A stretch of DNA of 64,000 bases from Calliphora vicina (GCF_958450345.1 NC_088784.1:82113747-82177746); one strand, 5' to 3'; positions 11,581 through 24,819 are shown, counted from the stretch's first letter. Notes: generated by a model from the letters alone, not told the origin. Numbers and translations are program-made.

Positions 11581-13209
11581 AGACCCGAGCGAGTCGAAAT
11601 CTAAGAAATTTTAAATTTTAAAACATAAAAACAATAAGCTAATTCACAAGGTGTCCTAATTTCAGAAGTACTAAAATAATAACATGAACAAATACTACTG
11701 TTGTGAACAACCCCTCATAACTAAGTGTGCTATTTCAAATCTAAATCAGCTGATATAAAAGACCGATACAAAATAAAACAATTACAAAAATTTTCTGTTA
11801 CAATGCCAAGTGAGAAAACTAAAAAATTAAATATTATTCTGCAACCACTTTTACGAAAACAAATAAAAATTTTGTTGAAAAAATAATTGTAAACAAAAAC
11901 AGCTGATTATCAGAGAACTGTGTCGAACACTTTTATCGGCGGCGGAGGCTTGTAAAAAATGGTATTGCGGTTTTGCTTAATTTTTCGAGACTAGAACTTT
12001 TTGACTGCGATTCTTGGTATCAGCGACTCGACGGCTCGGCGTATGCGGCTAGTATGAGTTCGGCGCAGGTATCTGCTGGTTGGTTACGACAGCACAATAA
12101 ACACAGCTTACAGAGTAGTAATAATTTAGGACAAATTGCAGTAAAAATATTATTTTATCAAATAATAGCTTAAAATTTACAATAAAAAAATGATTGCCTG
12201 TATCAACCAGATCAGTTGCTAGTAACGGAGGGTTAATGCAAGTATTTTTTTGGAATAAAAAATCGCGAAAAAATACTTTTTAAATTTTTTTTAATTTAAA
12301 TGAGCATAACTTTTGATTTCGATTTTGAAATAATTACATTAGTCAAAATCCAGACTAAGGTATGTAATTTTAATTTTGAAATGGGAATATTTCGTTAACT
12401 GTAGGTATCTTCTTGTAGATTCTATGTAGATAAAAATCTTTAAAACCGGAATTTTTCATATACACGAGATAACCTACTTTGGGGCCTTGAAGCTACTCCA
12501 CACCATAGAGTTTAAAGTTTATTAAATTTATTTGCTAATATAATGTAGAGTATTGTAGTCTGGCTTAACCGTTTATACTTTCTTACTTATTAATCATAAT
12601 CATTAATGTAGACGAATTAAATTCTCAATTACACCAACTTTAACTTGATTTCCATTTTCATCACTGCTACCTACCTACCTGCCCGTTACCTGATGGCGTC
12701 TTCATTTGTCTTACGTTTATGAGTATGTATAGCTGTAGTCTTTGTCTATCTGTTAACCTCATGATACTCTTACCATTTACCACTAAAGTACTTCTTGTTG
12801 TGGTTTTCCCACTTTCCTTCCTAAAGTCGATTGCTCATCATCATTATTCATCTGTAACCAGGTTAAGAATAGGAAGGAATGAAATGCCTTTTACTTCTGC
12901 ATATATATAAATACAAATATACACACACACAAAATAATATTTATTCAACCCAAATGACCAGAACATTAGAAATTGTATCACCAATGAACGTTATGCGAAC
13001 ATTTCATTAAACAAATTTTGCAAACAATTCGAAAAATGTTCAAGTGTCTCTCAGTTTGAGGCAGCCATATCTCCGTTCTTAAACTTTCGGGTAGCATATT
13101 AATAAGGAACAAGTCTTGCGGTTAAATTTGTGTGTATCAAATATTATATACCATTTACATTAAGATAAAGATTGAAAACAATTTTTCGTAAATAAAAAAA
13201 TTTGGTGAA
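11581..13209. other. AT-rich stretch, possibly host intergenic sequence
   Basis: No ORF of recognisable family. 11960-12170 is locally richer in G+C and contains a short ORF without similarity I can name. 12660-12900 contains a CTAC run and a short unsupported ORF. I see no transposon termini here. Confidence 0.4.
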
Positions 13210-13858
13210 AAAACAAGTCAGAGAGCAATATTTGGTTATGCAGAATCTTATATAACCCTTCACCAAATTATACTTGAAAATATTTTTATTTAAACAAAAT
13301 TAAATTTTATTTAAACAAAATTAAATTTTTTTTAAAAAAAAATTTAAAATTTTTTTTTTAATTTTTTTTAAAAAGGTTAAAGTTTTTTCTAATTTTTTTG
13401 GAAAAATAAATTATGACAAAAAAAAAATTTTTTTATGAAAAAAAAATTCGGGTTAAAAAATATTTTTCCCGATTTTGACCCATTGTAGGTCCAACTTACT
13501 ATAGCCTTATATACATCGTTGAAATGGACTTTGAAATATCTATCGTTAGAAATCCATATTGTGTAACTATATTAATGACCTAGATTAAAAATAGGGCACA
13601 AATCGAGGTTATCCCTGTTTTTTCCTTATATCTTAGACATTTGTTGGCCGATTTTAAATAACAACCGAGCCGGAAGAATTCCCGATATATTGATGTATCA
13701 ATCATGTTTGTAAGTAATTTGGTAGCTACGGAAATTTGATTTCAACATACAGACGGATAGACGGACAGACGGACATGGCTATATCGACTTTGCTATCTAT
13801 AACGATCCAGATATATATACTTTGTGCGGTAAAAACTCATGAAAAAGGGTATAAAAAT
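13210..13858 (+). repeat. MM1 mini-me-like repeat copy
   Basis: It begins near AACAAGTCAGAGAG with a damaged 5-prime palindrome (TTGGTTATGCAGAA where other copies have TTCGGCTATGCCGAA). Next come ACCCTTCACC, an AT-rich tract and GACCCATTGTAGG. The seven-unit GACG/GACA microsatellite is at 13747-13774, followed by the core around CATGGCTATATCGACT and ATATATATAC, and the copy ends near AAAAAGGGTATA at 13858. The order of microsatellite, core and TA run matches mini-me / DINE-1-like repeats of Diptera. Confidence 0.85.
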
Positions 13859-14205
13859 GTAAAAATGCCGTTTTTGATCCATTTTCAAACCGAATGCCGT
13901 TATCATTTGATATCCATATTGTCTACGTGACTTAGTAATCGAGATATACAGTGGGGAGCTCAAATGAGTACATGTTTCTATTTTGTGCACTTCTTATGGA
14001 ATAAAAATAAAACGAATAAAGCAAATCCAAAATTTTTTCTGTCATTTATTTTATGTTTAATATGTAACAAAATGAATTACAATTCAAAACAAAAAACATC
14101 TAGTACTAAATAAAAAAACAGACAAAACTAAAATAACTCGCATGTACTCAATTTTGCACCCCACAATAACTTTAGGGAAGAATTGCATTTTTTAAAAAAA
14201 ATTTC

Positions 14206-14705
14206 AAAATCCTTTATTACTTAAATAAAATTGTACACGCATTGGCATATTTTCTATCAATTTTTCATAAACTTTTTTTGGAATACTCTCTCTCCCGTGC
14301 TTAATCCGCTGTTAAAGCTCGTACACATTGGTAGGAGTTAATCGGTATTGTTTCAACCGCCAATTCAAGATTCACTAAAAATTCTCAATAGGATTGAACT
14401 CAAGACATTGAGCTGATAACTGCATTAATAAGAAATTTTTCTAGGAACACCATTATTTACGATTTTTGACGTGTGTATTGGGTCACCATCCTATTGAAAA
14501 ATTACTTCTTCTGCTGGATTTCCTCTTTTATATACAAAAACGTGATGATGAGACTACAAGATCGGTATGGTGAGACTGCAAAATACGCGGATGGTTTTCT
14601 TTTCCCATTATTTCATTGATTCTTTGCATTGGTCCAAGGTGGCACCATATAAAGCAACCCCATATCATTACCGTGTTTCACTGTTTCCTTACTGTGTCAC
14701 CAATT
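14206..14705 (-). pseudogene. Tc1 transposase fragment, left arm
   Basis: Read on the minus strand from about 14705: a block resembling the VKHGGGNVMVWG region (here TVKHGNDMG), then WTNAKN. At 14517-14440 is the second catalytic region (AEEVIFQ, with D in the GDP motif) and at about 14397-14380 a LNPIENF block with the third catalytic Glu. Stops and frameshifts are present. It is the mirror copy of the C-terminal half seen on the plus strand. Confidence 0.75.
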
Positions 14706-14794
14706 TTGAAAAAATCGGCGAAATAATGAGTTAAGAAGACTATCAGCGTATATTGAAGACTAATCATACCAAATTTATAGACTTGCCATACCGA

Positions 14795-15312
14795 TGTTGT
14801 AGATAAGAGCGCCAATCATGTCGAAGAAGTTATTTTACAGCAGGACGGCGAATTAAAGCATTCATCAAAAACTTTGAAAAATGGTTTAGCGAGCAAAATT
14901 TCTACCGAAATAGTGTCCAGTTCGATATACCGACCTCAATACGTAATCATCTTTGTATTTTTCACATTCATCTTTTCACTTTGTAGATTATAACGCTTAT
15001 CCTGCAGAAGAAGTAATTTTTCAATAGGATGGTGACCCAATATACACGTCAAAAATCGTAAATAATGGTGTTCCTAGAAAAATTTCTTATTAATGCAGTT
15101 ATCAGCTCAATGTCTTGAGTTCAATCCTATTGAGAATTTTTAGTGAATCTTGAATTGGCGGTTGAAACAATACCGATTAACTCCTACCAATTTGTACGAG
15201 CTTTAACAGCGGATTGAGCACGAGAGAGAGAGTATTCCAAAAAAAGTTTATGAAAAATTGATAGAAAATATGCCAATGCGTGTAAAATTTTATTTAAGTA
15301 ATAAAGGATTTT
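14795..15312 (+). pseudogene. Tc1 transposase fragments, centre and right arm
   Basis: Two transposase pieces follow each other on the plus strand. The central one (about 14820-14900) reads EEVILQQDGELKHSSKTLKN, an independent copy of the second catalytic Asp block. The arm piece (15005-15312) reads NFSIG then GDPIYTSKIV, a LNPIEN block near 15130, and a tail ending around 15312. Having the same catalytic block twice in one element shows that the centre and the arm come from different copies. Confidence 0.7.
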
Positions 15313-15869
15313 GAAATTTTGTTTAAAAAATGCAATTCTTCCCTAAAGTTATTGTGGGGTGCAAAATTGAGTACATGCGAGTTATTTTAGTTTTGTCTGT
15401 TTTTTTATTTAGTACTAGATGTTTTTTGTTTTGAATTGTAATTCATTTTGTTACATATTAAACATAAAATAAATGACAGAAAAAATTTTTGGATTTGCTT
15501 TATTCGTTTTATTTTTATTCCATAAGAAGTGCACAAAATAGAAACATGTACTCATTTGAGCTCCCCACTGTAGGTCAAACAATCGAGTTAGTCGTGCTTT
15601 CTTGCTCATATCTTAGCCATTTTTTGGCCGATGTTCCCGATTTTAAACAGCAACCGAACCAGGACTATGGCGGATATACTGATCTAGTAATATTATTCGT
15701 AAGTTATTTGATTTCAACAGTCGGACGGACATGGCTTTATCGGCTCCGCTATATATAACGAACCAGAATATATATACTTTATGGGGTCGCAAATAAAGGA
15801 CGTAGAAATTACAAACAGAATATCAAATTTATATATAACCTTGCCACTCATGGTGAAGGGTATAAATAC

Positions 15870-17113
15870 TTACAATATCCATCGAGATTTGTTTGCAATT
15901 ACAAGGAATCATTATTTTTAAAATTCTCTACAGCTTGTCGGATTTACGTTTCAAAAAATTCTCCATAATTTTACAAACATTTTTGTTCAAGAATTAATCG
16001 CTTTTGCGAAATTTTCCCAGAAGTGAATAAACTGTTGATTGTTTGGTCGAATGGGAATGTGTTTGGCTCAGTAAAGGTAGTGGTATTATTGTGGAATAAA
16101 TATAGAAGAAGGTGTAGGAAGGCTGAGCTGAGAAAAACAAAAACAACAGGGTAAAAAAAAGTGATGTTTCATTTTTACATTTCCCATTTATCTCGTTTAG
16201 TCCTTTGGGGTCAACTAGATGAATGTATTGTACTTTGTCTAAACGAGTTGGGATGACTTCAAGTTACTGCTGATGTACACATGTAGGTACATTTGTATGT
16301 AGTTGTAGTTGTTGTTCAAACAACACTCACATCCAACTTATTAAACATTTCGAAATGGTAAAGATGCTGTGCCGTGTTGTACTTGATGTTGATGAAGATT
16401 GTGTTTGATAAAGTTGATGGCGTTGGCGGAAACGGAAACAAGAAAGGAAAGCCTTAACACTAATATTATGAGTAGGTATCTGTAGATGTATGTATATGAG
16501 TTTATGAAAGAGTGCGAGTATATTGGATTTTTAAATACTCATACATGTAATTTACTTACGCAGCATTTTACTATACATCTATCCATATGTAACCATATGA
16601 GTATTGAAGTAAAAAGGGGTTTCAAAATCAATATAAGCTCTAGAAATCTTCCCACTTGATTGTAGTGTTAAATATATAATGGTTAATACATCTCTTTTCC
16701 TTGTTAAGGATTATGTCCATTTATTTGATTTATTAAATGTGGCTATTGCTTTAATATTTAGCCATCAACATTACAGAATCGTATAGTATACAATTCGCAA
16801 TAATATATCTCCATTTATAGATCAAACCTCATTAAACCTCACAAGTAAATACGAAAGCAATTCTCTCATAGCTGCAGCAATAAAAACTTAAATTTTGTAT
16901 CCTAATTACAATACTACATAATAACGATAATGTTATTCAGAGCATTTTAGATATGTACATAAACCAAATTCGATTTTTAGTATAAAAAAACTAAAATATT
17001 TTAAATTGTTAATAACTCTGTAAATACTAAGATTTTAGCAAAAATAAGCTCAATCTGTGATAACTCATATTTTATACCTTAGACTTAAAAATCCGGGATT
17101 TTTTAAAATGTTT
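15870..17113. other. no gene recognised; lower repeat density
   Basis: No ORF or transposon terminus. The segment 16995-17085 (TAATAACTCTGTAAATACT, then TATACCTTAG) is directly repeated, with divergence, at 24108-24175 (TAATAACTTTGTAAATACT, TATACCTCAG). The two copies lie just outside the two ends of the mariner pseudogene, in direct orientation, so they may be part of its decayed flanks or a flanking repeat. Confidence 0.4.
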
Positions 17114-17787
17114 AGCTATTACTTTGAAACATTTGTACAATATAAATTTCTTCAAAGTATAACCCATCATTCTGGCAAGATATGAATTTCGAACCAAAAG
17201 AACTACTAATTTTTTCAGACCAAGAACGAATCACGCCAATATCGAATACCCTGTTCAAAAGTGAAGGGTATCCCATAAAGAGCATTACATAGCTGTTAAT
17301 TTTGGATTACGATTAGTAATCAATTAGATTATTTTTTAAAAATAATTTAATTGATTATATAATTCTCTTTAGGACAATTTCTGATTACTAATTGATTACG
17401 ATTACAAATAATCAAAAAAAATTCAAGATTACATTCTATTACTAGAAAATAATCAAAAATAATCAAAAGTAATCAAAAAATAATCCGACTATTTTCAAAG
17501 ATTATTTTTGATTATTTTAGATTATTTTCCAAAAATTTTGCATTTATATCATTTTATTTTAAAAAATTTGCATTTACAACGTGAAAAAATTCTAAACAAA
17601 TACAACAAAATAAGATGTTTTTTCATAAAAAAAATATATGTATATTAATTTTAATAATAACACAAACAATAAACATTTTTGGAATTCCTGACTCAACAAA
17701 AAAGGGAAAAATACAGGAATAAACTAATTAAGAAAAACAAATACATTCTGTGTACATTAAATCATTTTACAAAAAAAGGGTTATAAT

Positions 17788-18194
17788 TTACATATATTTG
17801 CAATTGGCCTTCATAATAACTAATTTTTCAAATGAAAAATCAGACAATGATTGCCGCCTTGCATTGTTGACGATCCCGGCAAAAGAAAACAATCGTTCAA
17901 CTGGAGCTGAAGACGTTAAGGGCGTGTTAAGAAAAATAAATGCATCCCTTAGCAAATCATATTTTTGCCAAATCTCATCAGCACTCTCATTATTATTTAA
18001 ATAACTGAAGAACTGATGTGTTACTGCGGATCGTTGGTCAATTTTCTGTTCTTGTGGGGAAAGGCTTGTTTCAGGTTCATCATCTGCAAAATCAGATCAT
18101 TAAAACTAAAAAAAATTAAATAATGCACGCATTAGCTTACCATCATCAGTGATGGTAAGCTAATATCGTCTGCGGAAAAATCGCTTTCTGACAT
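17788..18194 (-). pseudogene. hAT transposase C-terminal (hATC dimerisation) remnant
   Basis: Minus strand from about 18083: DEPETSLSPQEQKIDQRSAV, then DEIWQKYDLLRDAF, LNTPLTSSAPVERLFSFAGI, NNARRQSLSDFSFEKL and a stop at 17788-17790. The SAPVERLFS...RR..LSD..FE.L pattern is the hATC domain that mediates dimerisation. Upstream, 18194-18141 begins MSESDFSADD and could be a short first exon, with GTAAGC as donor and TTTTGCAG as acceptor (intron 18084-18140). Joining them costs a one-base frame shift, so this exon model is tentative. The catalytic part of a hAT transposase (several hundred residues) is missing, replaced at 18206 by the MM1 insertion. Confidence 0.85.
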
Positions 18195-18375
18195 TTTGAC
18201 ATAAAAACAAGTAAGAGTGCTATATTCGGCTATGCCGAATCTTATATACCCTTCACCTTTGTTGTGGATGCATTATTATTTTTTATAATTAGTATATATA
18301 CTAATTATATACATACATATATATATGTATGTATGTACATTGCCCACTTTCAGCGTACAGCATCCTAAATTTATC

Positions 18376-18850
18376 AAGAACACAAAAAACAACAACAACG
18401 CCAAACGAAACAAAACACCAAAAGAAAAAACAAAAACAAAATACGCAAGGCAATGAAACCAACACACATCCAAACATACGTTTAATTGTATAAAAAACAA
18501 CAACAACGCCAAAAGAAACAAAATACGCAAAGCATGCACATTCAAACATACGATTTATTGATTTTTTGTCAAAAAAACCAACACACAACCAAACAAAAGT
18601 TTAGTTGTATAAAAAACAACAACAACGCCAAAAGAAACAAAACACAAAAAAAAAACAAAATATCGCAAAGCATGCACATTCAAACATACGATTTGTTGTT
18701 TTTTTCTCAAAAAAACCAACACACAACCAAACTAAACTTTAGTTGTATAAAAAACAACAACAACGCCAAAAGAAACAAAACACAAAAAAAACAAAATACA
18801 CAAAGCTTGCACATCCAAGCATACGTTTTGTTGTTTTTTTGTCAAAGCAT
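18376..18850 (+). repeat. four diverged tandem units inside MM1
   Basis: The block AACAACAACAACGCCAAA recurs starting near 18378, 18492, 18612 and 18750. Each time it is followed by GAAACAAAACAC-like sequence, GCAAAGCATGCACATTCAAA and TACGATTTGTTG. Unit length varies (about 112, 120 and 138 bp). The same units appear singly at 45488-45560 and 47965-48020. The A-rich frames give long ORFs on both strands, which I regard as artefacts. Confidence 0.85.
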
Positions 18851-19032
18851 GCAATACATTGTGTTTTTTGATGAAATTTTCAGAGGTTGTCTCGGATTTT
18901 TGCTCATATCTCCGTTATTTATGGACGGATTTTGCTGATTTTAAATAGCAAAATTCTCGAAAGTATGTCTGACAGAATTGTTGAAGATTTGGATCCCGGA
19001 GATATCTGGGGCCTTCAGAAAATTGATTTCAA

Positions 19033-20613
<1,581 letters not shown>

Positions 20614-20750
20614 ATGGCTTAATCGACTCCGCTATCTATAAGGATCCAGAATATTTATACTTTATAGGGTCGGAAATGAAAAATGTAGAAATTACAAACG
20701 GAATGACAAACTTATATATACCCTTCTCACGAAGCTGAAGGGTATAATAA

Positions 20751-21202
20751 ATTTTAATTATTTATCAAGATTTTACGACAAATACATTTTCAATACTCAC
20801 CAAAAATTACAATGTAATAGAAATATGTATATGTACAAACAGATCACAGGAAAATTAAAAACAAACAAAACAAAATATTAACAACAAACAACAATACATA
20901 CTAGATTCTGCGAAAAAAGCAAAATAAATAAACCACAAGCAATTGTTTTCAAATGCATAAAATTAAAAAATATATTTGCTTTGGATGGGTCTTATTTTGT
21001 TCATTAGTAGCTAAAACTAACTACTGCAAAATTCCCTATTTGAATACTGTTTTTTAAATATTTGCAATAAACCTAAGCTTATAAAATTAAATCTAAATTA
21101 TCTTTCTAACAAGGTATAAAACACGAGTTAAAAATAAACAAGTTATTAGCATTTCCCTACGTCATATATTCAAGAAAAACGACATTTTTCTATTATTTAC
21201 TC
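20751..21202. other. hAT interior without coding sequence
   Basis: AT-rich DNA between the MM1 insertion and the tandem duplication. At 20970-21034 is an inverted copy of part of the downstream duplicated unit (TTGCTTTGGATGGGTCTTAT, pairing with 21298-21362 and 21520-21584). No transposase motif is visible, so the coding part of the hAT upstream of the C-terminal piece is lost. Confidence 0.6.
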
Positions 21203-21630
21203 ACTGTTTTGCATGCAAAAGTTATGTAAACAACTATGCCAACAACAGAAATGGGAGTAAAATATGCACGTGTTCTAGTTATCCGATTGCACTTAAATTT
21301 TGCAGTAGTTAGTTTTAGCTACTAATGAACAAAATAAGACCCATCCAAAGCAAATATATTTTTTAAGGGCATGTCTAATGTACATACAAGAAATTGAGAA
21401 GAATGCAAGAAATTGAGAAGAATCACTGTTTTGCATGCAAAAGTTATGTAAACAACTATGCCAACAACAGAAATGGGAGTAAAATATGCACGTGTTCTAG
21501 TTATCCGATTGCACTTAAATTTTGCAGTAGTTAGTTTTAGCTACTAATGAACAAAATAAGACCCATCCAAAGCAAATATATTTTTTAAGGGCATGTCTAA
21601 TGTACATACAAGAAATTGAGAAGAATGCAA
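21203..21630 (+). repeat. 222 bp tandem duplication
   Basis: ACTGTTTTGCATGCAAAAGT starts at 21203 and again at 21425. The ~200 bp between and after are nearly identical, ending in AAGAAATTGAGAAGAATGCA. A short AAGAAATTGAGAAGAAT element is itself doubled at the junction (21388-21423). Near identity indicates a recent duplication. Confidence 0.95.
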
Positions 21631-21764
21631 CCAGATTATCAATTATCATATCGACAAACAACGATCTAAATATAGATATGCCAGTTGAAAAAAAAAACAA
21701 ATTTAATGATTTCTATGTTTGTTACTTGCTTGTTTATATACAACTGTACACAAAAACATTTGTT

Positions 21765-21852
21765 CTTCGATAGGTCAGATGTATGTGTCTTGCTCTATCG
21801 CTCTAGACATCCCGGTTCGAGTCCGGATGTGGACGGGCCTGTTTTTTTTTAT
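21765..21852 (+). other. tRNA-like segment with perfect B box, decayed
   Basis: GGTTCGAGTCC at about 21814-21824 matches the pol III B box exactly and is followed within 30 bp by a T run that could terminate pol III. GATAGGTCAGATG about 50 bp upstream is a poor A-box candidate. An acceptor stem cannot be drawn, so this is at most a tRNA-derived relic inside the hAT end. Confidence 0.3.
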
Positions 21853-23151
21853 TTTTTACGTTGTAAATGCAAATTTTTCAAAATAAAATTATATAAATGC
21901 AAAATTTTTGGAAAATAATCTAAAATAATCAAAAATAATCTTTGAAAATAGTCGGATTATTTTTTGATTACTTTTGATTATTTTTGATTATTTTCTCGTA
22001 ATCGAAAGTAATCTTGAATTTTTTTTGATTATTTGTAATCGTAATCAATTAGTAATCGTGCGAATCTGAATATAATCGTAATTTAATCATTACTTCACCT
22101 TTCGAAAAAAAGTAATCTAATTACTAATTATTATGATTAGTAATCACTATTTAACAGCTATGGAGCATTATGCATTGATCGAAACAAATAGTAGTCAGAC
22201 GTAGCAAGGTCTGGACTATAAAGCGGGTGAGACAAAACTGCCCAACCACTTCATTCTAAATAGTTTTTAACAGGTATTGCGTAATGTACCCGTGCGTTGT
22301 CATGATAGAATATTGTGGTTTCATGCCTGGTCTGCTCAGATTTCCGCAGCTACTAATAGATACGATATTTAGCTCCCACCAAATACAGAGAATTACCTTA
22401 GCGCCATGAATATTTGGCTTTGGTATCGATTCGGCTGGTTGACCAGGCAACACATACGATTTCTTATGCTTTGGATTGTCGTAATGTATCCTTTTTTGAT
22501 CGCAATAAATGTAAATCAAAATCTCTTGGCTTCATTCGTATGGTAACCAATTTCCCTGCGTTTGGAAGAATCCTGCTGTTCGCAAACGTTTGAAATTTCT
22601 GCTTGAGTTTTCTAATTATTTTGCAAGATCTCCTTGAGTTTGACAATAATCTTCATACAGTAGTGCCTTCAATTCATGGTCTTCAAACTTTTTGGTTGGC
22701 TTAACCCATTCCTGCCTAATGGGTATTTAAATACCCAAAAAAGTGGCGACAGTAAAAAAATTCTAGCGAGGGCCATATTATTGATTATGACTTGCATTTT
22801 TATTTAGAAGAAGAGATTGATTAGCCCAGAAAAAATTAAAAAAGTAAAATTTTTTGCTTTTTGACTTTATCTTCCGTATAGGTAAAATGGTGATTTTTTC
22901 TATGTCGGAAAATGCTCGGGAAAAGCGTTGCCAAATAAAGGAAAATATGAAAAACCAAAAACACTCTGTGGATTTAGATAGCTTTAGACATCCCATATAT
23001 AATGTAAAAAAGTAAAAAGTAGTTTGTAAACATACTTGCTAGTTTTGTCGCCTAGACCATTTTTTATTGTTCCCTTATCGATTTTAGTTCGCTTTGAGCC
23101 CTTACTAGATCTCCATTTCTGACGTATGTCCAACATTACTAAAGGTTGAGG

Positions 23152-23424
23152 TCACTGGTACATCATCATCCACTCTTTCACTCGATCGCATTTCCTCATT
23201 CCAATTTCGCGAGTCAGATTTTGTTCGTCGTGTAACAATTGCACATTGTCATTTAATTTCTCATTGTCACTAATGACATCGATATCATCAGGTGGAATTA
23301 TATTGATATCAACATAATCTGATTGTTCGCAAAAATTTTCTTCTGTATCAGACCAATTTTCAATAATGCCTTTTAATTCGGCAGTAGTAAGGATTTTCTG
23401 ATGATGAATCATTTTTATAATCAA
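23152..23424 (-). pseudogene. piggyBac-like transposase N-terminal fragment
   Basis: A 90-codon open frame reads ILTTAELKGIIENWSD, then DYVDINIIPPDDIDVISDNE. This is the acidic, Pro/Asp-rich N-terminal region typical of piggyBac transposases, which precedes the catalytic domain. The catalytic DDD part is absent. It lies inside the TTAA-flanked element, in reverse orientation, and its upstream edge coincides with the hairpin at 23424-23560. Family assignment rests on composition plus context. Confidence 0.55.
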
Positions 23425-23560
23425 CCTTATCGTGGTTGGCGTATGTGTTTTACGCCTAAGACAGTTTCGTGCTAGATTAAAGAAACAGGTTACATTTTAT
23501 CTTTAATCTAGTACGAAACTGTCGTAGTCGTAAAATACATACGCCAACCACGATAAGGGT
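23424..23560. repeat. 137 bp near-perfect hairpin
   Basis: Arms of about 58 bp start ACCTTATCGTGGTTGGCGTA and end with the inverse, around a ~18 base spacer (AACAGGTTACATTTTATC region). Mismatches are few. It is nested in the piggyBac-like element at the start of its ORF and may be a tiny hairpin MITE; no clear target duplication is visible. Confidence 0.9.
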
Positions 23561-24302
23561 GAATATAACAAATATTCCAATTTTTCACTTTTTATAGTTA
23601 TATTGTTTGCTTTTTTACACAGAGATACGCTTTTACACTTTGCTTTACTAAGATAAATATTTTTAAAATATTAAAAAAAAATATCTCTTTAAAGCCTGTT
23701 GGGTATTTGAATACCCATGTCCTATCCCGGGTATGTAACGAAGTAAATTTTTTTTTTTTAATCAAACTACTTCTACGGGCCACCAGACACATTTATAAAA
23801 AATTAGTTAAAATCGTACCAGCGGATCTATGATCAGGCCTTAATGGGTTAAGTAATCTTTGTCTTACGTAACCCCACAAACCATCTTTTGCTCTTTGAAA
23901 CCGATGGAACGCATTCACCATTTGTTGAGCAATCTGCATCACTTTTTTTAAAATAAAGGTATAAAGCAAAATTAACCGCATATGACGGTTTGTTTTCACA
24001 CAATTGGACATTTTCGAAGCAAAAACAAAAAAACGTTGTTGTTTACAATATATTCAATAACTAAGTGAGAAAACAAAACAAAAACGGCGTTCAAAAGATA
24101 CGAAATTTTAATATTAAATCGGTAATAACTTTGTAAATACTGTGACTTTGGGGAAAATGTGGTCAATATATTATACCTCAGTGTGGTGTTATATTTACTT
24201 CCCGATATATCCTGACAAGTCTTTTGTCAGCTCTGATCAATCAAGTGCAAAAAGTCAACCAATTAGCATCGACAATTATTTCGCAAGTTTAACTATAAAA
24301 AA

Positions 24303-24551
24303 AGAGAGCTGTAAATGAATCAGTCTTTTTTCTAACTCATTTGAATTAATTCAAAATCAATTCAATTCAAATGAATTGGAAATGAATTGCAATTCACTTT
24401 GACAAATTCATTTGAAATAGAAACGAATTCTACAAATTCACTTGAATTGGAAACAAACAGCAATTCATTTTTACCAAATTCATTTGAATTGACTCAAATT
24501 TCATTCAATTCATTTTTATTTCAAAAATTAATGATTAATTTACAGCTCTGT
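24303..24551. mobile_element. small hAT-like MITE rich in AATTCAAATGAATT motifs
   Basis: Inverted termini AGAGAGCTGTAAATGAATCA and ...TGATTAATTTACAGCTCTGT, with TAAAAAA at both flanks (24296-24302 and 24552-24558). That gives a 7-8 base duplication in low-complexity sequence. The 249 bp interior is built from repeated AATTCATTTGAATTG-like palindromic units. Non-coding. Confidence 0.65.
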
Positions 24552-24819
24552 TAAAAAACAACAATAAAATGGTCGAATGATTACTGTAAGCAGATAATAT
24601 TTTATGTTTGAATTTTATAATGTATTTGAAGTGAAAAAAAATAAAAAGTTTAATTGAAAAACGAAATAGTGAAGGCGTTTTCAAAACTGTCTTGCCGGTT
24701 TGTGTATACAGAAATGTCCTCCTCTCTTACATTTTTGATTTTATCTTTTGTTTATAAAACACTATTGTTTGCTTATGGTTCTATTATTTGCATCCTTTTA
24801 TTTTACTATTGTCTTAAAG

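Larger units (their letters stand above)
13949..15570. mobile_element. Tc1-derived foldback with ~570 bp inverted arms
   Basis: The element starts CAGTGGGGAGCTCAAATGAG and ends with its exact inverse, flanked by TA at 13947-13948 and 15571-15572. The inverted match continues far past a normal Tc1 terminus: arms 13949-14518 and 15000-15570 pair almost throughout. Each arm holds the terminal repeat plus the 3-prime half of a Tc1 transposase gene, so the element is two right halves joined head to head around a ~480 bp centre. Confidence 0.9.
13859..15869 (+). repeat. second MM1 copy, split by a Tc1 foldback
   Basis: A 5-prime-truncated copy follows directly in tandem (13859-13948). It is interrupted at a TA by the foldback at 13949-15570 and resumes at 15571-15869. 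The resumed part has TTTTTGGCCGATG, a short microsatellite (CAGTCGGACGGACATGG at 15719), the core with ATATATATAC, and the end TGGTGAAGGGTATA. The two halves join in the same order as in uninterrupted copies. Confidence 0.85.
22705..23847 (-). mobile_element. piggyBac-like element flanked by TTAA
   Basis: TTAA at 22701-22704 and 23848-23851 flank the ends CCCATTCCTGCCTAATGGG and ...CCTTAATGGG. The inverse of the right end, CCCATTAAGGCCTGAT, matches the left in 13 of 16 bases. Target TTAA with termini starting CCC is the piggyBac signature. The ~1.14 kb length is too short for a full transposase; only an N-terminal fragment remains. Second copies of the GGGTATTT-AATACCC palindrome lie near both ends (22721-22738 and 23701-23718). 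Confidence 0.85.

Noticed and set aside
12719..12910. Possible host exon
   Set aside because: No splice signals or similarity that I can support.
18276..18938. ORFs rich in Lys/Gln/Asn or Phe/Val around the AACAAC repeats
   Set aside because: They follow the low-complexity tandem units in MM1; no start context and no domain.
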